From: Rostratula benghalensis
Lineage: Eukaryota; Chordata; Aves; Charadriiformes; Rostratulidae
Assembly (NCBI GenBank): GCA_013399305.1
Contig: VXAI01000020.1
Coordinates: forward strand, 5,066,684 to 5,130,683
Direction: 5' to 3'
DNA length: 64,000 nt
In this document: positions 1 to 15,157 of the stretch, one piece after another
Position numbering within the stretch: the stretch's first letter is position 1
Layout of the letters: every line of letters begins with the position of its first letter
The notes under the pieces: generated by a model
What the model saw: the letters and a program-made list of their open reading frames with translations, nothing else
Told to the model about the DNA's origin: nothing
Database searches by the model: none
Made by a program: the position numbers and the translations under genes

Positions 1-2137
1 AAAGCATTGCCTAGTGCCTTTTTTTTTTAGAAAAGCATGAAGACTATTCTTACAGTTAAAAGCTTTAAAAGTTGCTGAAAAAAGCAGGACTAAGTACATA
101 ATGTTTGACTTGTGTATATGTATATTAAGGAACATTTTTTTGAGTTTTACAATTACGGAATTACAGGCATATATAAAATGGGCAAAAAACCCATGGAGAT
201 CATCAACTGCTAGCTCTTATGACACCAGCTAAGTATTTCCAGTGAACATCTCTTTACACCTCCCTTATAACCTTTCACCCTTCATTAAAGACTAAGTAGG
301 ACTTTAACAGTACAAGAAAAATCCTGAAAATGTACTATATGTGACTGTTTTGTGAATTTTCACATATATACCTTATAATCCACAGAATGTAAAATGACAC
401 AGTAGAGAATATTGCAAAGAGGTGCCATGCTCTAAAATGTAGATGATTTTACTCTGCTGAAGACTTCTTCCACTCTTGAAAACTGGTACTTTTTTTTCTT
501 TGTTATTGTCAGGAATACCTATGTTAGATCAATCCATGAAGGAAGGGTAGTTGGTCTGTATTGTGTGTGTTGCAGAACAGGAAAATTTGGTATGTGGGAC
601 CGACTGTGCCACTTCTTCCATCTTACAAACACTGCAGTGGGGCCTACAGAAGCTGTAAGAAGCCAAGCTCTTACCGAACTGCGATATCACTGAATTGTCA
701 TACCGCAATTCAGGGTCCACTTCTTTAATTTTTCCCTACAGAAACATGAGAAATTCGTACATGCATGATGAAAAAATTACAAAAGCAAACACAGTATTAT
801 GTATCTTCTCCACTAATAGAAAATATGAAAGAGCAAATATTGGAGAGGTGTTAAGCCACATCAGAAGAGGCACCAGGCCAGCACCTGTAGCACTATTTTT
901 AAACCTAACTGCTAACTAGGAACTTGACCCAATGGTTTAATTTAGAATGGTGTGCCTAAAATCATCCACAGCTCAAAACCTCCTCAGTAGAGCTTACACT
1001 GAACACTCTCCCTTCTCCTGTGCTACCTCTGTGGGCTGCATCTCAAGACATGGAATGGAGTTTCCCAGTCTGTTTTGCTTGAGTGGCTGAAATTGCCTTG
1101 CACCAAAATGTTGGTAACATAAAGCAACTTTTACTCCCTTCTTTTTTTCTTTCTCTTCATATTTCGTCACTAATAAATTGTTAGATGTCCAAGTTGTGTT
1201 TTTAATTACATTTGTGCAAAGCGTAACTGAATGTAGCTTAACACAAATTTTGGCAATGTGTAAGCAGCAAGATAGTCCTACTCACCCTGCAATGCTAATA
1301 GGAATATGTAATGCTGACCTCCTCCTCCCAATTACTCATTATATGCATTACAAATGTTTCAGCAGATTCAAGGAGAAAATTTACTTGTTTAGCAGCACAC
1401 TATTTTTATGATGTAATTTTTCAGAACAAAACAAGACCCTGAGGTTGCCTTTTAAAGAGGTTTTACATTTTCAGCCTTTATGCAAAATTTTAATAATATG
1501 GTATTGTCTTATGTGGAAAAATAGAATCTGTGTCCCACTTCATATGGTCTGCTTTCTATGAATAAAGTAATGCAAAATTAATTATATTTAGCATAATGCG
1601 TTGGCCATTTCTGCAACTTTGAGAAACCCCTAGTGTGATAGAGGAAGGTTTAAGTTCTTCCTGCATCACAGTTATAGCTCGTTGTGTAATATGCAGGGTG
1701 GGAGAAAATTAAATGTACTGCACAATATCCTATTGCTGCCCTATCCCCAGTTTTTGCAATTACATTTCAAGGCAAAGCATGAATAAGACCCCAAAGCAGC
1801 TGCACCATTGGGAAGAGCACTTAACAGCAGGAGTATTTTATAAAAGTTCATGGAAGGACAAAAAAGAGAGATTTTTGAAGCCTTTTTTAACTGGATCCTA
1901 TAGGCTATTCTATGAAACATGATTGTCAATTTTATAACAGTGTGCTGTAATTATTCAAATTACATTAATAACTGAAAAAGACTATAGTCACATGCAATCA
2001 AAACAAGCCATTTCAGATCATTATCCTAGATATGGAGAAGAGCTTCATTTGAAAACTGGAGGGAGACTATTTTCCAGCAAGTTACAATTCTCACATTTTT
2101 TATTACAGTCTCAAAAATGCTCTGTTTAGTCCAGCTT

Positions 2138-2201
2138 AAGCAGGGGGTTGGACCAGATGACCTCCAGAGGTCCCTTCTAACCTCAATTATTCTGTGATTG
2201 T
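2138..2201 (+). mobile_element. CR1 LINE 3' tail fragment
   Basis: The segment carries the hallmark end of avian CR1: a GGGGGTTGGACCAGATGACC stretch, then AGAGGTCCCTTC, an AACC box and ATTCTGTGATTG at the end. Only the extreme 3' UTR is present, which is typical of 5'-truncated LINE insertions. It lies about 17 kb upstream of the ASXL3 promoter. Confidence 0.85.
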
Positions 2202-3663
2202 GTGTGAAATACTAAAGTATTTGAGTCAGATTTGATGAGGCATAGTTTTAATTCCTCAAGGGACTGAAAATGTGAGCTCCTCGAGGTAGAAAGCAACACT
2301 AGATATGGGTTTATTGCATCTGAGTTAGTTGCTTCAGTACCGGGTTACTGAATTAGAAGCAGTTTGGTGTATGTTGATGTCTATATGATTTGCTTTTCTT
2401 TCAAGTGCTTGAAAATAAAAATTGTGTTACAGAGCAAACAGTATGTTTAACTTAGCATAAAACTTTTTCGTTTTGTTTTGTTGCCTAGTGTGAAAAGCCA
2501 CAAATTTGGTTCTTTATGACTCATTCCCACCACATATATTTTTCACTTTGGCTGAGAAGGCAAATATTTAATTATTCATGCAAGTCTCTTTAGAACAGAC
2601 TGCAGCTATAACAATGCTGGAAAGCCAAATATTATGCCTAGAAACGGTGTCTCGGCTGCCTAAACTAATACCCTTGCACATGACAGTTATCAGGGTCTCT
2701 CACAAATCTGTAGCATTTCATGTGCTGAAATGCAGGTTCTATGACCGACAGTGACTTTTTTTACATGGTTAGCTTGTCTATGTATATAAATACCACCTCT
2801 GTTACATCTTCTAACTGCAAGGAATTCTGCATGATACTCATCTACTTCATTCTATCTAACCCATTTTTGCTCATTCCTGTAAGTCTAAAAGACGCTGTCA
2901 CTAAAGGACTGAGAGTTTCTCACTTAAGTTGAGTTAGTTTGTATTAAGCAATGGGTAAAGATCATATCTGGTATCGAGATACATGGCACAGGGAGACAGA
3001 CATTGTCTTCTGGCCATTGTGAGGTGGGAGATGTAAATTCTTGTGACAGAGTTGTTAATAACTCAGAAGCTGCTGCTGTGAATTTAAATAGAAAAGTTCC
3101 CCACTCACATCAGAGCAGGAAAACAAGATGAGGCATGTGAAGATAATGCACACAAACACATGCTACAGGCATAATATACACAAAGTAATTTAAAATAGAC
3201 AGTAGCAACCAAGGCATTAATAATAGATATGGAAATGCATCACTGCATGGAAAGACATAATACCATTTGTGAAACTATGGTTGACTTTACATTCATTTAA
3301 AGGTAAGTTACGGATTGGAAAATTCTGAACCAAACACTTAAAAAAACATAAAACTCAATTTTAGAAAGATAAGGAAAAGCAAAACATTGATTTAAACCAG
3401 ATGAGGACTTGGATCTCTGTTTCTTCCCAAGAAATAAGTTTGTGTACAAGAAATATTAAAATACAGATCTGTGTTTCTACATAACCCAGCAATATGTACA
3501 TTAATACATGATTGTCAGTGCTCTTAACTAGAAATTACCTGTTAACAAAACCACTACCAGTTGCTATTTCGTTGATTCAGTGTCATTAGTTCCCTTTTTA
3601 AAATTCTTACTTTGCAACCGCATAGTATCATGCATCCTTATCCAAAAGGGCATACAAATCCCA

Positions 3664-3735
3664 CCGAGGACAAAGACAAACCTTCCAAAGGCTTTAGTTC
3701 CGAGGACAAAGACAAACCTTCCAAAGGCTTTAGTT
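3664..3735. repeat. Perfect 36-bp tandem duplication (two copies)
   Basis: Copies at 3664-3699 and 3700-3735 are identical over all 36 bases. The unit begins CCGAGGACAAAG and ends GCTTTAGTT. It is not a simple microsatellite. Identity of the copies suggests a recent slippage or duplication event, or an assembly duplication. Confidence 0.95.
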
Positions 3736-6700
3736 GAGACTAATATGTGAATTGGTGTATAAACACCTCCACATATAAAAAGAACATGTCATTTAAACAA
3801 AATTTTAACCTAGAAGACTTTACTACAATTAATGCAGAAAAGCATGCATATTATTTCCATATTTTTTCCCCTAAGATCCCTTCCTTACTTAAGGATACCT
3901 GTGAGATGATACTGAACCAGAACAGGCTTCTGAATATATCTTAGATTGCCAATACATTTATACACAATATAATAATAACAACAATAGAAAGCCATTGTGT
4001 AAACTTGAGATGCTTTTGCGTGGTTTGTTTGTGTTTTTTTAATAGAATATAAAATAAACTTAACTATGAGAAAAACAGCCAATGTAAATACCTTCCAAAA
4101 TGTACTCCTGGCAACAAAAAGTATTTAATAACTTGGAAGCTGTCTAGAAGCTGAAGTCTTGCCAATAATTTCATCTTATCTCTCACATATGGCAAGCGAT
4201 AATATTTTAAATTATTTATTATACAGGTTAAATGAAACTTCGAGATAAAAAGAATAATTGTTTTCATAACATTGTTCTATTTTTTTCAGACAGCAACTGA
4301 CACAGTCACATAAACATCTTCCCTGTCTGAACTGTCATTCAAAATTTTTGTCACAGGTCTAAGGTCTTAAAACTGCATAGTTTTGATTGGCTTTCAAGAA
4401 GAAAGCAGGTTAAACATTTTACACTTTAGTGAGTTGTGAGAAAGCAATCATCTTTTCGAACTATCAGCATGTCTCCTAGATAATGCAAAGATTACATCAT
4501 GCATTCTGACAATACCACAGGTACTCACAGCAGTGATGCTCTTATGCCCTTAATTATATTTTATAGTTTGAACTCTTATTAATATAGCCCTCAGAGGAGA
4601 AGTTTGAAGGAATCCAATAATGAAAGAGGGTTTTTTCAGAATTTCAGAAATCTCTGCAATGAATGAAATTAATTTTTAATTTGGTGAACATTTCAGCTAA
4701 GTCTAAAATACGTATCACCTGACAATGTTTGTTTCAACTGGAGAAAGTGTCATTCTTATTTCGCATCATTATTGCCATGGACATTACAGAACAATAAAAT
4801 TATGTTTTTCTATTTGCAGTATATTTTCACGGTACAGTGTCTGGTGAGGGTGCAAAACTAAATAATATGTATGTAACATTTTGAGAAAGCATTCTAGAGG
4901 GTTTTGTAACATTTTGGAGAAACAATTGGCAGAATTTGCTTTGATTTATTTTGACTGTGATGCTCATGAATTCTCACCATCTAAATTGCCCGGAAGTATA
5001 TGTAATAAAAGGTGGAAAACGAAAGAAAAAAATGGATTACCTGTACTAGCCTGAACAACATGTAAACAATTATTTTGTCTATCTTGCTTCTAATACTTGC
5101 TAAACTTGTTAAATACGTTCAGAAGTAAGAAAAAATATTTGTTTCAAAATTGAAAATGAAACCATGTGAACTTGTCAAAAAAGGGCTTATTACATTTTAA
5201 AGAAATGCTTAATTTATTTACAGTAATTAAAAATGCGCTTAGTAGCTTGCACTTAGTAGTTTGGGTAAACCACTGCTCAGCTTTTATTATCCCCATATTT
5301 CAAATAGAATCCCTTTTCTGGATACAAAGGTTCCATAGGAAGATCCTGATAGGAGCTTTCATTTAAAAAAATACTGCAGGAGATACAGATTAAATAAAAG
5401 CTGCTATGGATTGAGTAAAATAGAACTAACCGGTATAATATCAAGAGTTTTCAGAAAGTGCTAACATTACTCGGTCATTAACAGTGGAAGCAGTTTTCCA
5501 GAGGCACTGTCGTGGTCTAGATAGAATTTTAATTCCATTAAGATTCACTATTTTATCATCTGGATTTTTACCAACTATGTTGGAGCACGAGTGAGAACCC
5601 GGAGGCATTATGAAGATTCAGTTTACTGGAAGAGCAGCAGTCTTGGGAAGAGGTTCTTGGCTGATGAAATAAATGTGAAAGTACACACAGCTGGAATTTG
5701 AAATTTTTATTTCAAATAAAATGTAAATTAGAGGAGAGGAAATGCCATTCTAAATCAGAATCTACAAATGCAGTGTTTATAGTTCCACTAACATGGTATT
5801 TAAAAATAGGTATGGTATCAAACTGAAACCTTTTCCTTTAATTAAAGTAAATTATTTTCTGATGATGATGGAGACCTCCTTTGTTTCAACACTAAAATTA
5901 TATTTTCAAAATGTAAAAATACTCAATTCTGAATTTGTGTTTTCATTTCTCTGAATAGCTCTTCTGTAACAACTTCACAGTCTACAAACACAAAAATTAC
6001 ATGATGTTTTCTTGGTTATGTGAACATTCAGAGGGAAATACATTACCTATTATTACCAATCTTCATTTTGTGGGTCTCAAATTATTTGCAATTGTTCTAC
6101 AGTTTGTTTCTAAAAAGGGCTATTGTTCCCATAATAACACTGTCCCTGGTAATTTTTAGAGCTGCTATATATATGTGGAAATAACCTAAAACATTCACTG
6201 GTACAGGAAGTTTATATATTTATGTATTTGGTGCATGGAGTGCAGATATATTTCTGTAGTGCCTATATTTCTCTTACATTTAAATAATGAGCATCCTCCC
6301 AAACCAGAGAGTCTCTTCTATGGCTTTCTACAAGAAAATGTAGACCAGAAAGAAAAAGAACTAGAAACAATTCCTACCATATAAAAACCATGCTAAATAA
6401 TTACAATAAAATCAGCTAAAATCCCTTGTTCTGCCACTCTCGGTTTAGTAACAGTTCTGCTTACCAAATGGTATGTGATTATGACAACAGCCTGACTCTG
6501 ATTCTTTTATATATCTGCTTTCTCTGGGTTGAATTTTTGATCAAGATTCAGATACTGATTATTATCTTAATTCTGGAATAATCAGGTAATTGTAACAAGA
6601 TACACTTTAGCAATAGTCAAGGTTTTAAAATGCTCTAATATTATTGGAATATTCTTGTTAGTCACTGAAAGTAATCCGGTGTTCATTTATGCTGAAAGAA

Positions 6701-9700
6701 AATTAGTAGCACACAAAAACAATTTAAAATGTCAATCTTTATCTGCATCTGATCTGAATTTCTTATGGTACCATTATGAAATAGTAATTTCATAATTAAT
6801 ACTTAATTTTCATGAGGAATTAGTTTAAATAAATTATCAATGGTCTCCTAAAGAAAATTGTCAATTTAAACAAGAGAATCTGTTAATTAGGTTTATTACT
6901 CTCAGTAAAGCCAATAGGGATATTTTAATTATATTTTCAGTTACTCACTTCAGAGAACATGACAAATCTGTTACTTTCTAATGAAATTTTTAAAACGAGC
7001 TGTTTTCACAAAGTGAATAGCCATGTCACTTCTGATGGAGCTCTGTTTTTAGATGATAACGAGTCACAACATGTGTGTAGATTTGTAAAATGATACATGT
7101 GTTGACAAGTATTAGTTGTGCTTTTTATTTGTTAATATTGCTGTCCTTGCAAATTCTAAGGCACATGGGATGATAGCCATGAGCTATGTACTGTGGAGAC
7201 ATGAATTTCAACACGATGTATAAAGTCAACATTCTCAGTTAGATAGTGGGGCTGGAAAAAATCATGACCTCATGAAGTCAATGGCAAAATTCCCACCAAT
7301 GTCCTTCACTTGAGTCAAATTGCCCATTTTAAAATTTGCATTAACATCAGTTAGAAGTTCTCTGTTTTGTTCTTTGAAATATTTTTCCTCTGTCAACATG
7401 AATGACACTTTTTTTTAGATTAAAACATTTGTAAAATACAGTCATAAGAAGTATTAAAAACACTAAAGAGGAAATACATTTTTACATTTGTGTAGTTCTT
7501 TTAACTGAGTAAATTAAAATCTGCAAAAATTATGATAAGTAAGGCTGGATGTTTGCATCATGTTTGGCTAAGCTATTGAAGAATTATTTCCATATATGTC
7601 AAACGCTGCCTACCACCCACTTCATGAAATAAAGCACTTCATATATGTATCATCTGAATTATTTAGAGGCTTAAACAGATTTAGGTAATGATTCAGTACA
7701 AATTATCATCTGTGGCCTCATGAACTAACATTAAAGGGTAGAACCACAGAATTCCTTCATTACTAATCAAATGTCTACTGTAAAGGTCTCACAGAGAAAG
7801 TGAGCTCCAAACAGCTGTGTTATATTTGTAATGTATTTGTCTGGATCGAACAGTATGTCTTTGAATATATTCAGTCTGTACAATATAAATGAATTACAAC
7901 AACATTGTCAAGATGTATTGGAGGAGGACAAATCAAAAATGCAGGGAATAGACATACCCCAAATATGGTCATAATTATTCCATAAATTACTTGAAGGCAT
8001 GTCAACAGCACTATGAATATTATTGACTTTCATTCCTGAGTTACAAAAATGTAATACGTTATCTGAATTATTTATTTGGAAGAAGAGTTTACCAGTTTCC
8101 AACTAAAATGTCAGGGAACTATTTGAAGTATAAATATAATAGGTGCACAAATGCAAACTGTTCTGCATCTCATCCTTTTTACACTTTTAATCAACCTGTT
8201 GTTGAATGCACAGAGACTATTAAAATATGGAAGAAACATACCATGTGGTTTACTGAACTCCCAAAAGCTATTGAAAACTGGCCTTTAGAAACAGAGGTCA
8301 AAACCTGCAAGTTCCAGATGGAATAATATTCTGAAAGATGAAATCCCCAAAAGCAGAGGATGGAACACTACAGCCAGTGCTCAAAGAATACTGAGAATTT
8401 GAATGTTAAAAGCATAACAAACTGGGGGGAAAAATGAAACAATGGCAGCTACAAGAATCAATACATCATATTTTACATGTAATTTTTTTTATGCCTCCCT
8501 TTTTAATCACAAAATATTTTATCTCAAAGTGTCCTTTTACCTCTTTCACTCTCACTGCTGATGAAAAAAAATCCACCTCATTGCATAGAAAATGGAATGT
8601 TTTTGTTTGGGGACAAAGTGAACAGTGAGAAGGGTGTTGTGTAATTTGCACTGGAATCACGTAAAAATGACATAGACCTATTTGTTACCTCTAGGTTTTG
8701 AAATCAGCTTGTGTGGTCTTAAAATTGGAAAGCACAGGTACAGGAGTCATATAAGTAAGGGCAAAGCATGTTGGCTTCACAGTTTCTGGTAATGAAAATA
8801 TTACTAAATCTACAGATTAATTTCTCTTCAGTATCTCATATTGCAACATATTTTGAAGAGTAGTTTTCTTCAAGTTTAACCTAAACAGCTTCACCTGGAT
8901 TTAAACCTTTAGATTATGTTTAACAAGGTTTGGTTTTGTGGTTCTCAGACACAAAATTCTGACAGCTGAGAAGATCTGACTTTAAGGGGCGTTTGAAACT
9001 GAACGGAGGTATGACAATTTACCTCACAGAGTCTTGAATTCCTCAGAAAATGGAATTATTAGAAAAGAAAAATCCAGCCATATCTCTTATTTAAAAATAG
9101 AGGAAGAAAATTCTTCTTAGGCAGCCACTAGTACAGTAATTTATTCTTATGTTTGCATCTATGCTGAAAACTCCTTTCTGCAGGATTACCAAATTCAGTC
9201 AGTTTTGCAGTCTGATAAAATTATTGCTGGTTCATATCTTCATGATGTTCCAGTTGTGCAGAATGTCCATAAAGCTGCTGTCATTGGCCAGTTGACAATT
9301 TTCTCCCACTCACTCTGACAGAGTGGACTATTCATATGCCACATTTCAACATTCAGCTCTCCCTAGGTATCTATATAGAAAAAAAAAAAAAAAGGTAAGT
9401 AATAATTTTATGCTGGGAAAAATGTATTTTTCAAATATCATACAACTGCCATTTACCTTAATATATATACTAATATATAAATAAATTCTTTCATATGGCA
9501 GCTTGAGAGACCAAACCAAGATCAGGTTTCCACTTTACTTCATGATGTATACATACCAAGAGATTTTCAGTCCCTGTTCTGACAAGCTTTCTATTTGAAT
9601 AAGCAAGGAAGACAAATGGGGGAAGAAATGAAATATTAATATCTCTGGTATCTCTAGTTAGAGACAGAGAACTGTGCTAGAGAAAAAGCAACTGACTTGC

Positions 9701-12700
9701 AGGGGTTCAAAGAAGGAGCAGAGCCAGGATCCGAGTGTACAATTTCTGCGACGGTGCAGCATCTCAGTTTGAACATTATTCTTCTTACATGACTCGTGGG
9801 ATTTCACATAGGAATTTTTTTTTCAAACCAAATCTGGTTTGCAATCCTGATGGCAGCGACCACAGTTTTTCTTGTTCAGACCAGAATAACCATTCTCCAT
9901 TTATTTTGGAACTTGAAACTCTTGTTCCAGTCTTCCCCACCAGAGGAAATGCCAAAAGAAAAAAATGCTTTAATAATGTATGGATAATCACAAAACTAAA
10001 GCTAGAGCAATTTTAAGTGAAACTTGATCTTATCAAAGAAAATCTGTGTATTCTAGCTATCTTATTCACTCTTTTAAAAGTATAACCACAACATTACAGT
10101 AAGTAAGAAAATACCTCCCTATTTTTCAGTAGTAGAAGAGTACTAGGCGTCCTGCTAGATTCGTTGATTACAAGCAGCTATTTTTCTTTCAGTGCATCAC
10201 TAAATATCACCAGGAGTCCCACTCTATCCTACTTACTCCCTTTAAGGTAGAGTTTTAGGTGCCTTGCCTGGCTGCTCGCAGAAAGTATGCACAGACGCAG
10301 CGTGGTAGCTAGAACGTATGGAATGGGAGGCAGGTTCCATGGGACTTTCCAGGCATTCCCAGGCAAGAAAAATCTTGGGGGAAAGCTTTGGGGTTGGTGA
10401 CTTTGGATTAAGGCATTTCTGCCTGAGTCTGATTCAAGCATCTTAGCATCTTTTTGGCCTGTAAGTTTGAGAAATACTTCTTACGATGACCTCATAGTTG
10501 CATGAAATAAATTCTCCATGTAAATTTTAGAGAACAGGTCTTCAAAAGAGCTAATTAGAGGAACAGCATTGTATAACTCTTACACTATGCCTTTTTTTTG
10601 AAAACTGAAAATGAACAATTTTTGTATGAAATTGCAAGGACACATTTAATTATAGTCTGAATAGACTGAATAGACCTGGAACTGGATGCAGCTGCAATGT
10701 ATGTGGTTGTGCTGCTTAGTGAGTACCAAGCATCTGAAAAATAGCAGTAATCTCTGTCAGGTGGTAAATTAAAAACACAGACTTGTATTTTTGCTATAGG
10801 ATTGTATTGCATAATAGCTAGCATATACTGCCATGCAGCATGTCATGTAAATGATGTATAGGTTGTGGCCCCTTGCTCAATGGCAAATTTCCATCTAACA
10901 ATTTAGGCAGCATATGTAGCGTTTTGTTTAAGGAAGGATTACAGTAGGCCTTTTGCTGCTGAGCTGTATCACTCTGATTTATCTACCTGAAATATTATTA
11001 TATCTGGATTAGTGTAAGTGATGTTTTCAGTCCCACAATGCTTATTAATAAAGAACATTGTTGTACACTCTGAAAAAGTCTTATAATGCACTCCTTGTAC
11101 TAGTTACCTGTTCTTTATAAATAACCAATTTAGGTCTTTTAAATCAAATCAAGAAAGGCAATTTCTCCTTTTTGTATAAAAAGTCTTATTTTCAATTACT
11201 TCTCCCGTGTGTATGTCAGTGTCTGGCCTTGATAAAAGCAGGGTAGCTGCTGTGCATGCAGCATATTATTCTTTGGCGACCATTTTCAGTAATTATGCAA
11301 AAATATTTTCTTTCCTTTTCCACAAATTCTAGCAGGATTTTCTGCAGAATGCACAAAAATTGTAAGCTTATTTTAATCATCTCTTAAATGCACATTGAGT
11401 AGACTGACCTAGTCAGCTGTAAAAACAGTTGACCAAAAGTGATATTCTCCTGTTAATAGCATGTGTCATATTTCATTTCCCAAACTAACTTCCTTGCAGG
11501 CTCTCTCCCTTATAATTGTTGAGTATAACCTAAAAGCCAGCTATTTGAAGTGATTGATCTAAAAAGCTCAGTCCCCAAACCTTTATTACGTTGCACACTT
11601 AGTTATAATCTGCCTTGTAACCTTTACTTCCTGTCCCTGCCCTAACCCCAGGTTCTAAAAAGAGGAGTGATCTGCCATGTAAATCCTTAAATTTTCCAAA
11701 TTAGCCTTCCAGTAACTTTTAATAATTTAGTGAAAGTGTTTCCAATCCATAAACTTCCCTATAAAACCCAGTGTAGTTACGTAGGAAACTTGTGGTACTG
11801 ACAGTGAACATCCGTTATGTGCTAATTCTTCTAGAAGAATATACCAAATCATAGCCTCTAATTTATTTTTGAGTTGTAATTTAAAATTAACATTCTTAAA
11901 CTTGGATTAACTTTGTAAACTCATGTTTTTTAAATAGTGATTAAAAAATATATCTGGAGACTAGAAATTTTTAAAATTAATTTCTGTAAGTAATCACTAT
12001 ATCTTACTACAAGATCTCCTAGGCATACTAGGAAAGAGCTACATTCAGTTTTGATATTTATTTAATAATTTACAAAGAAACAAAGAACCAGAGATCACAA
12101 GTCTGTGTGTCCTCCATGTGCCCTCAGCAATGCAACCAAATAGTTTCCAATAGACGTAATACCTGCTGCTATGATGGAAGTCCAGTTCCACAAATGTTTA
12201 AACAGTTCCTTCACACATCTATTCTCATGACCTCCAGTGGGATACTCACTTATTTTAAACTGGAAAGGGTATAAATCCGGGAATAGCAAGGGCTTTAGAC
12301 TTCATCTTGATTTCATCTTTGAAATATCACTGGCCCAACACCTGCCAATTAAACTGTGACATGTCGTATGTACGGTATTGGTAGCATAATTTAAGTTGGC
12401 TTTGTAGCCCATAATGAACATGGTGACCTGTATCTACAGAATAGAAAGATTTACTTCTTAGCTACAGTGGGAACTTCTTAGAAAAGGTAAAATATTATAT
12501 TAAATATTAATTTTATTTCTTAAAGGTCTGCATATAAGTGATCTGTGGTTGAATGGCTGGAAAACCGAAAGTGAATGGCTTTTGTTGATAATAATGAAAT
12601 ATTGTCATTTAAATGACTATTTTATTTGGTCTTTATTTGGCTTTTATAATTTTTTTTTATTTAAATAGCTAACCTAAGTTACTGTGTAAAATGGCACTGA

Positions 12701-14054
12701 TGGGGCAAGTATTGGCATGACTGGGGTCTCTGGCAGAGCCACAGCTTTAATCTGCAGAACTGCTCCAGGCCTGTGTAGATTCCTCTGCTGACTTCAGGAG
12801 AGAAGACGGTTGTTGTTCCTGCAGAGTCAGCGCATCTCAAATACAGAAATGTAACATAATACACCTAAACCAAAGTTGTTTATTGACCTGTGTCGAAGTA
12901 TCATACGCTTTGTGGTGTAACTGATGGTTGTTTCTGTAGCCATAAAGGAGAAGCAAAAGAGAAAACCCACCGCCATGTCTGTAGCAAGAGCCTAGACTAA
13001 GCACACAAAGAGATTCCCCAGGCTGAATTCTAAATTTGTTTTTTCACATCAGCGCATTTGAGAAATGCCCTCTGCCGTTTATCAGCAATACTGCATTGAC
13101 TGTATTCTTTTTAAGAAATCACATTTTATCTTTGTGCTATGTTTTTGCTATCTACAAGTTTCTGATGCGTGCAGATATTGCATCTAGCAGAAGGCTGACC
13201 ACAGGATCTTGTTCATTTGTCTTGTAATGCAGATCAAGCAAGGGAAAGTCACCTATTATGCAAAACCAATTCAAAATATTTCTAAGTTGCCCTTGGCAAG
13301 TAGGTGCTAGCAGGTGTGTACTTATCCAAAAGATAGCTTATATGTATGTAGTTCTCTTTCCCCAATAAGCTTGAGAGACTACATAAACTCCAACTCCCAT
13401 TTTCAAGAGGATTCCAGGGTTTTGCACTTACAAAGCCAAATCTGAATTGCAGATCCCAAGGACAACAATGATCTTTATTACTTTTCATGCTGTTGGACTG
13501 TGTGTTTTGTATCCCATTCTGCTTCTACAGCAGGTTGGGAGATCTTCAACCTAGCAACATGTAACTCAGTGTGTGTAGCTCTCCAGTCATTACTTTTAGA
13601 AAATTATTTTTGTGATTATATGGTATATTACTCCTTAAATTTTACATTAGTACATTGAGAAGGTTTTCCAAGCTTTTCCTTCCAATTTATTTCTGAAATG
13701 TCTATGAAAATTCTTCTTAGCATTCTAACTCTTCATTGGCTTTCAGGTGACTTGATGATGACTTTAGATCTATATATTCCCAGAAAAAATTGCACATTTC
13801 CAGAAGTTAAATGGTACTAATTCTTACAGCTTTAATTCCTGGCTGAAAACAGACAGGAAAGTGATTATAGCAGCAGATGCCACACAATGTAAAAGCTCTG
13901 TTTGGTCGTTTCATGACGTGATCTATCACAGAAAGATAACTATATACCTAGAGTAGCTGCCCAAAGGGGCTGTGATGTCAGTCATTCACAGACAAAAAAA
14001 GGTAGGCTGTAATGCTACTGCATGAATCACTGGTCTTAATTTTGGTAAGTGATT

Positions 14055-14340
14055 TTAGGGAAGCTTCATTCCTTCATATTGAGTTCTGGCCCAGTACTCG
14101 TCCTGTAATTGCTGGTTTCTTCTGACAACTTGAGGCTTACCATCAGCATGATGTATAAATTTTGCTTGTAATCCCTCAGGGACACCTTCACAGTTCCTTA
14201 AAATGCCATATAACTTGGGATAATGTTTTATTACATTATCTGTCTTGTGGGTGAAGTTCATTCTGTATGCTGAAACATGGTATTGGAATAGCATTCATGC
14301 ATTTGGAGTTCCTGAATTGCCTTCTAGAGAATATGCAATT
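14055..14340 (-). mobile_element. Possible second Ty3/gypsy-like fragment
   Basis: An open frame on the - strand (14055-14294) contains KHYPKLYGILRNC followed about 20 residues later by HHADGKPQVVRR. This spacing resembles the pre-RT linker of Ty3/gypsy polyproteins, where a YP-x-LF-type motif precedes a D-x-KPV-x-x-x-R motif. It lies about 1.2 kb downstream, in the sense direction, of the RT motif at 15.5 kb. That is the wrong order for one intact element, so it would need to be a second copy, a rearrangement, or a false resemblance. Stop codons flank it. Confidence 0.3.
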
Positions 14341-15157
14341 TCTGCTAAATCAGACACTACAAGAAAACAGCTTTAAATTTTTCTCGTGTAATTGCAGTAA
14401 GCATATTTATAATCCACAGAACAACTTCCATATAATCAACTAGATAAGCATCTAAAAAAGAGCAGATGAGATAAAACTATCAGCTGCTGTGTTTTTGATT
14501 TGACTAAACTGTGTCATATAAAAATGAAAGTAATCTTGCTAGCCATCTGCACACAGCCCTTGCTCCTCTGAGTCTTTCTGTCGTTAACGGAACTGCCAGG
14601 AGGTGTGATCTGTATGCAGTTGGAGTGTAATGCCTCACAGGCAGCTTCCCTACTCTTCTGTCGCATATGCACAAAGAAATGTTTTTATTCCTACGCTTTT
14701 ATGGCATCCTGTAAACTGTTCGTGGTTCAGACACGATGGTCTTCTCATAGAAATTGTCACCCTGGATTTGGGGAGAAGTGACTCCATATTCGTGGTATGG
14801 CAAAGTGATGGCCCAGCATGGCCCACGGAAGTGCTGCCTGGAAGGCAGTTTGACTGGGAGGTGACTGCTTGGTAGGCTCTCCACACCAGGGCTACCACTG
14901 CTTATCCATTGGGAGGGCAAAGCAGCCCCCAGGTTAGCTGCAATCAGGTTTGTTAGTTCAGCTGCAATGCCATAAAAAAAGATCTGTGTGTTTACCTGGC
15001 TGCCGGAGGGCTACTAGGGAGTAAAGGAAATAGCCCTAGGTTTATAGGACTTGGCCATTCCTGGTCTGAGACAAAATTAATGACAATTGTGGTGAACACT
15101 GAAGCCAAGAGTATAAACACTGGCTATTCACAGTCAAAGCTTTCATTGTTTGAAAAA

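Larger units (their letters stand above)
1..14054. other. AT-rich intergenic DNA upstream of ASXL3
   Basis: I see no gene in this stretch. Open frames are all under about 100 codons, lie on both strands and show no recognisable domain, splice pattern or composition bias. The DNA is AT-rich with scattered A and T runs, for example near 9380. The only structures I can name are a CR1 tail near 2140-2200 and a 36-bp tandem duplication at 3664-3735, both listed separately. Distal regulatory elements could be present but cannot be seen without cross-species alignment. Confidence 0.7.
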
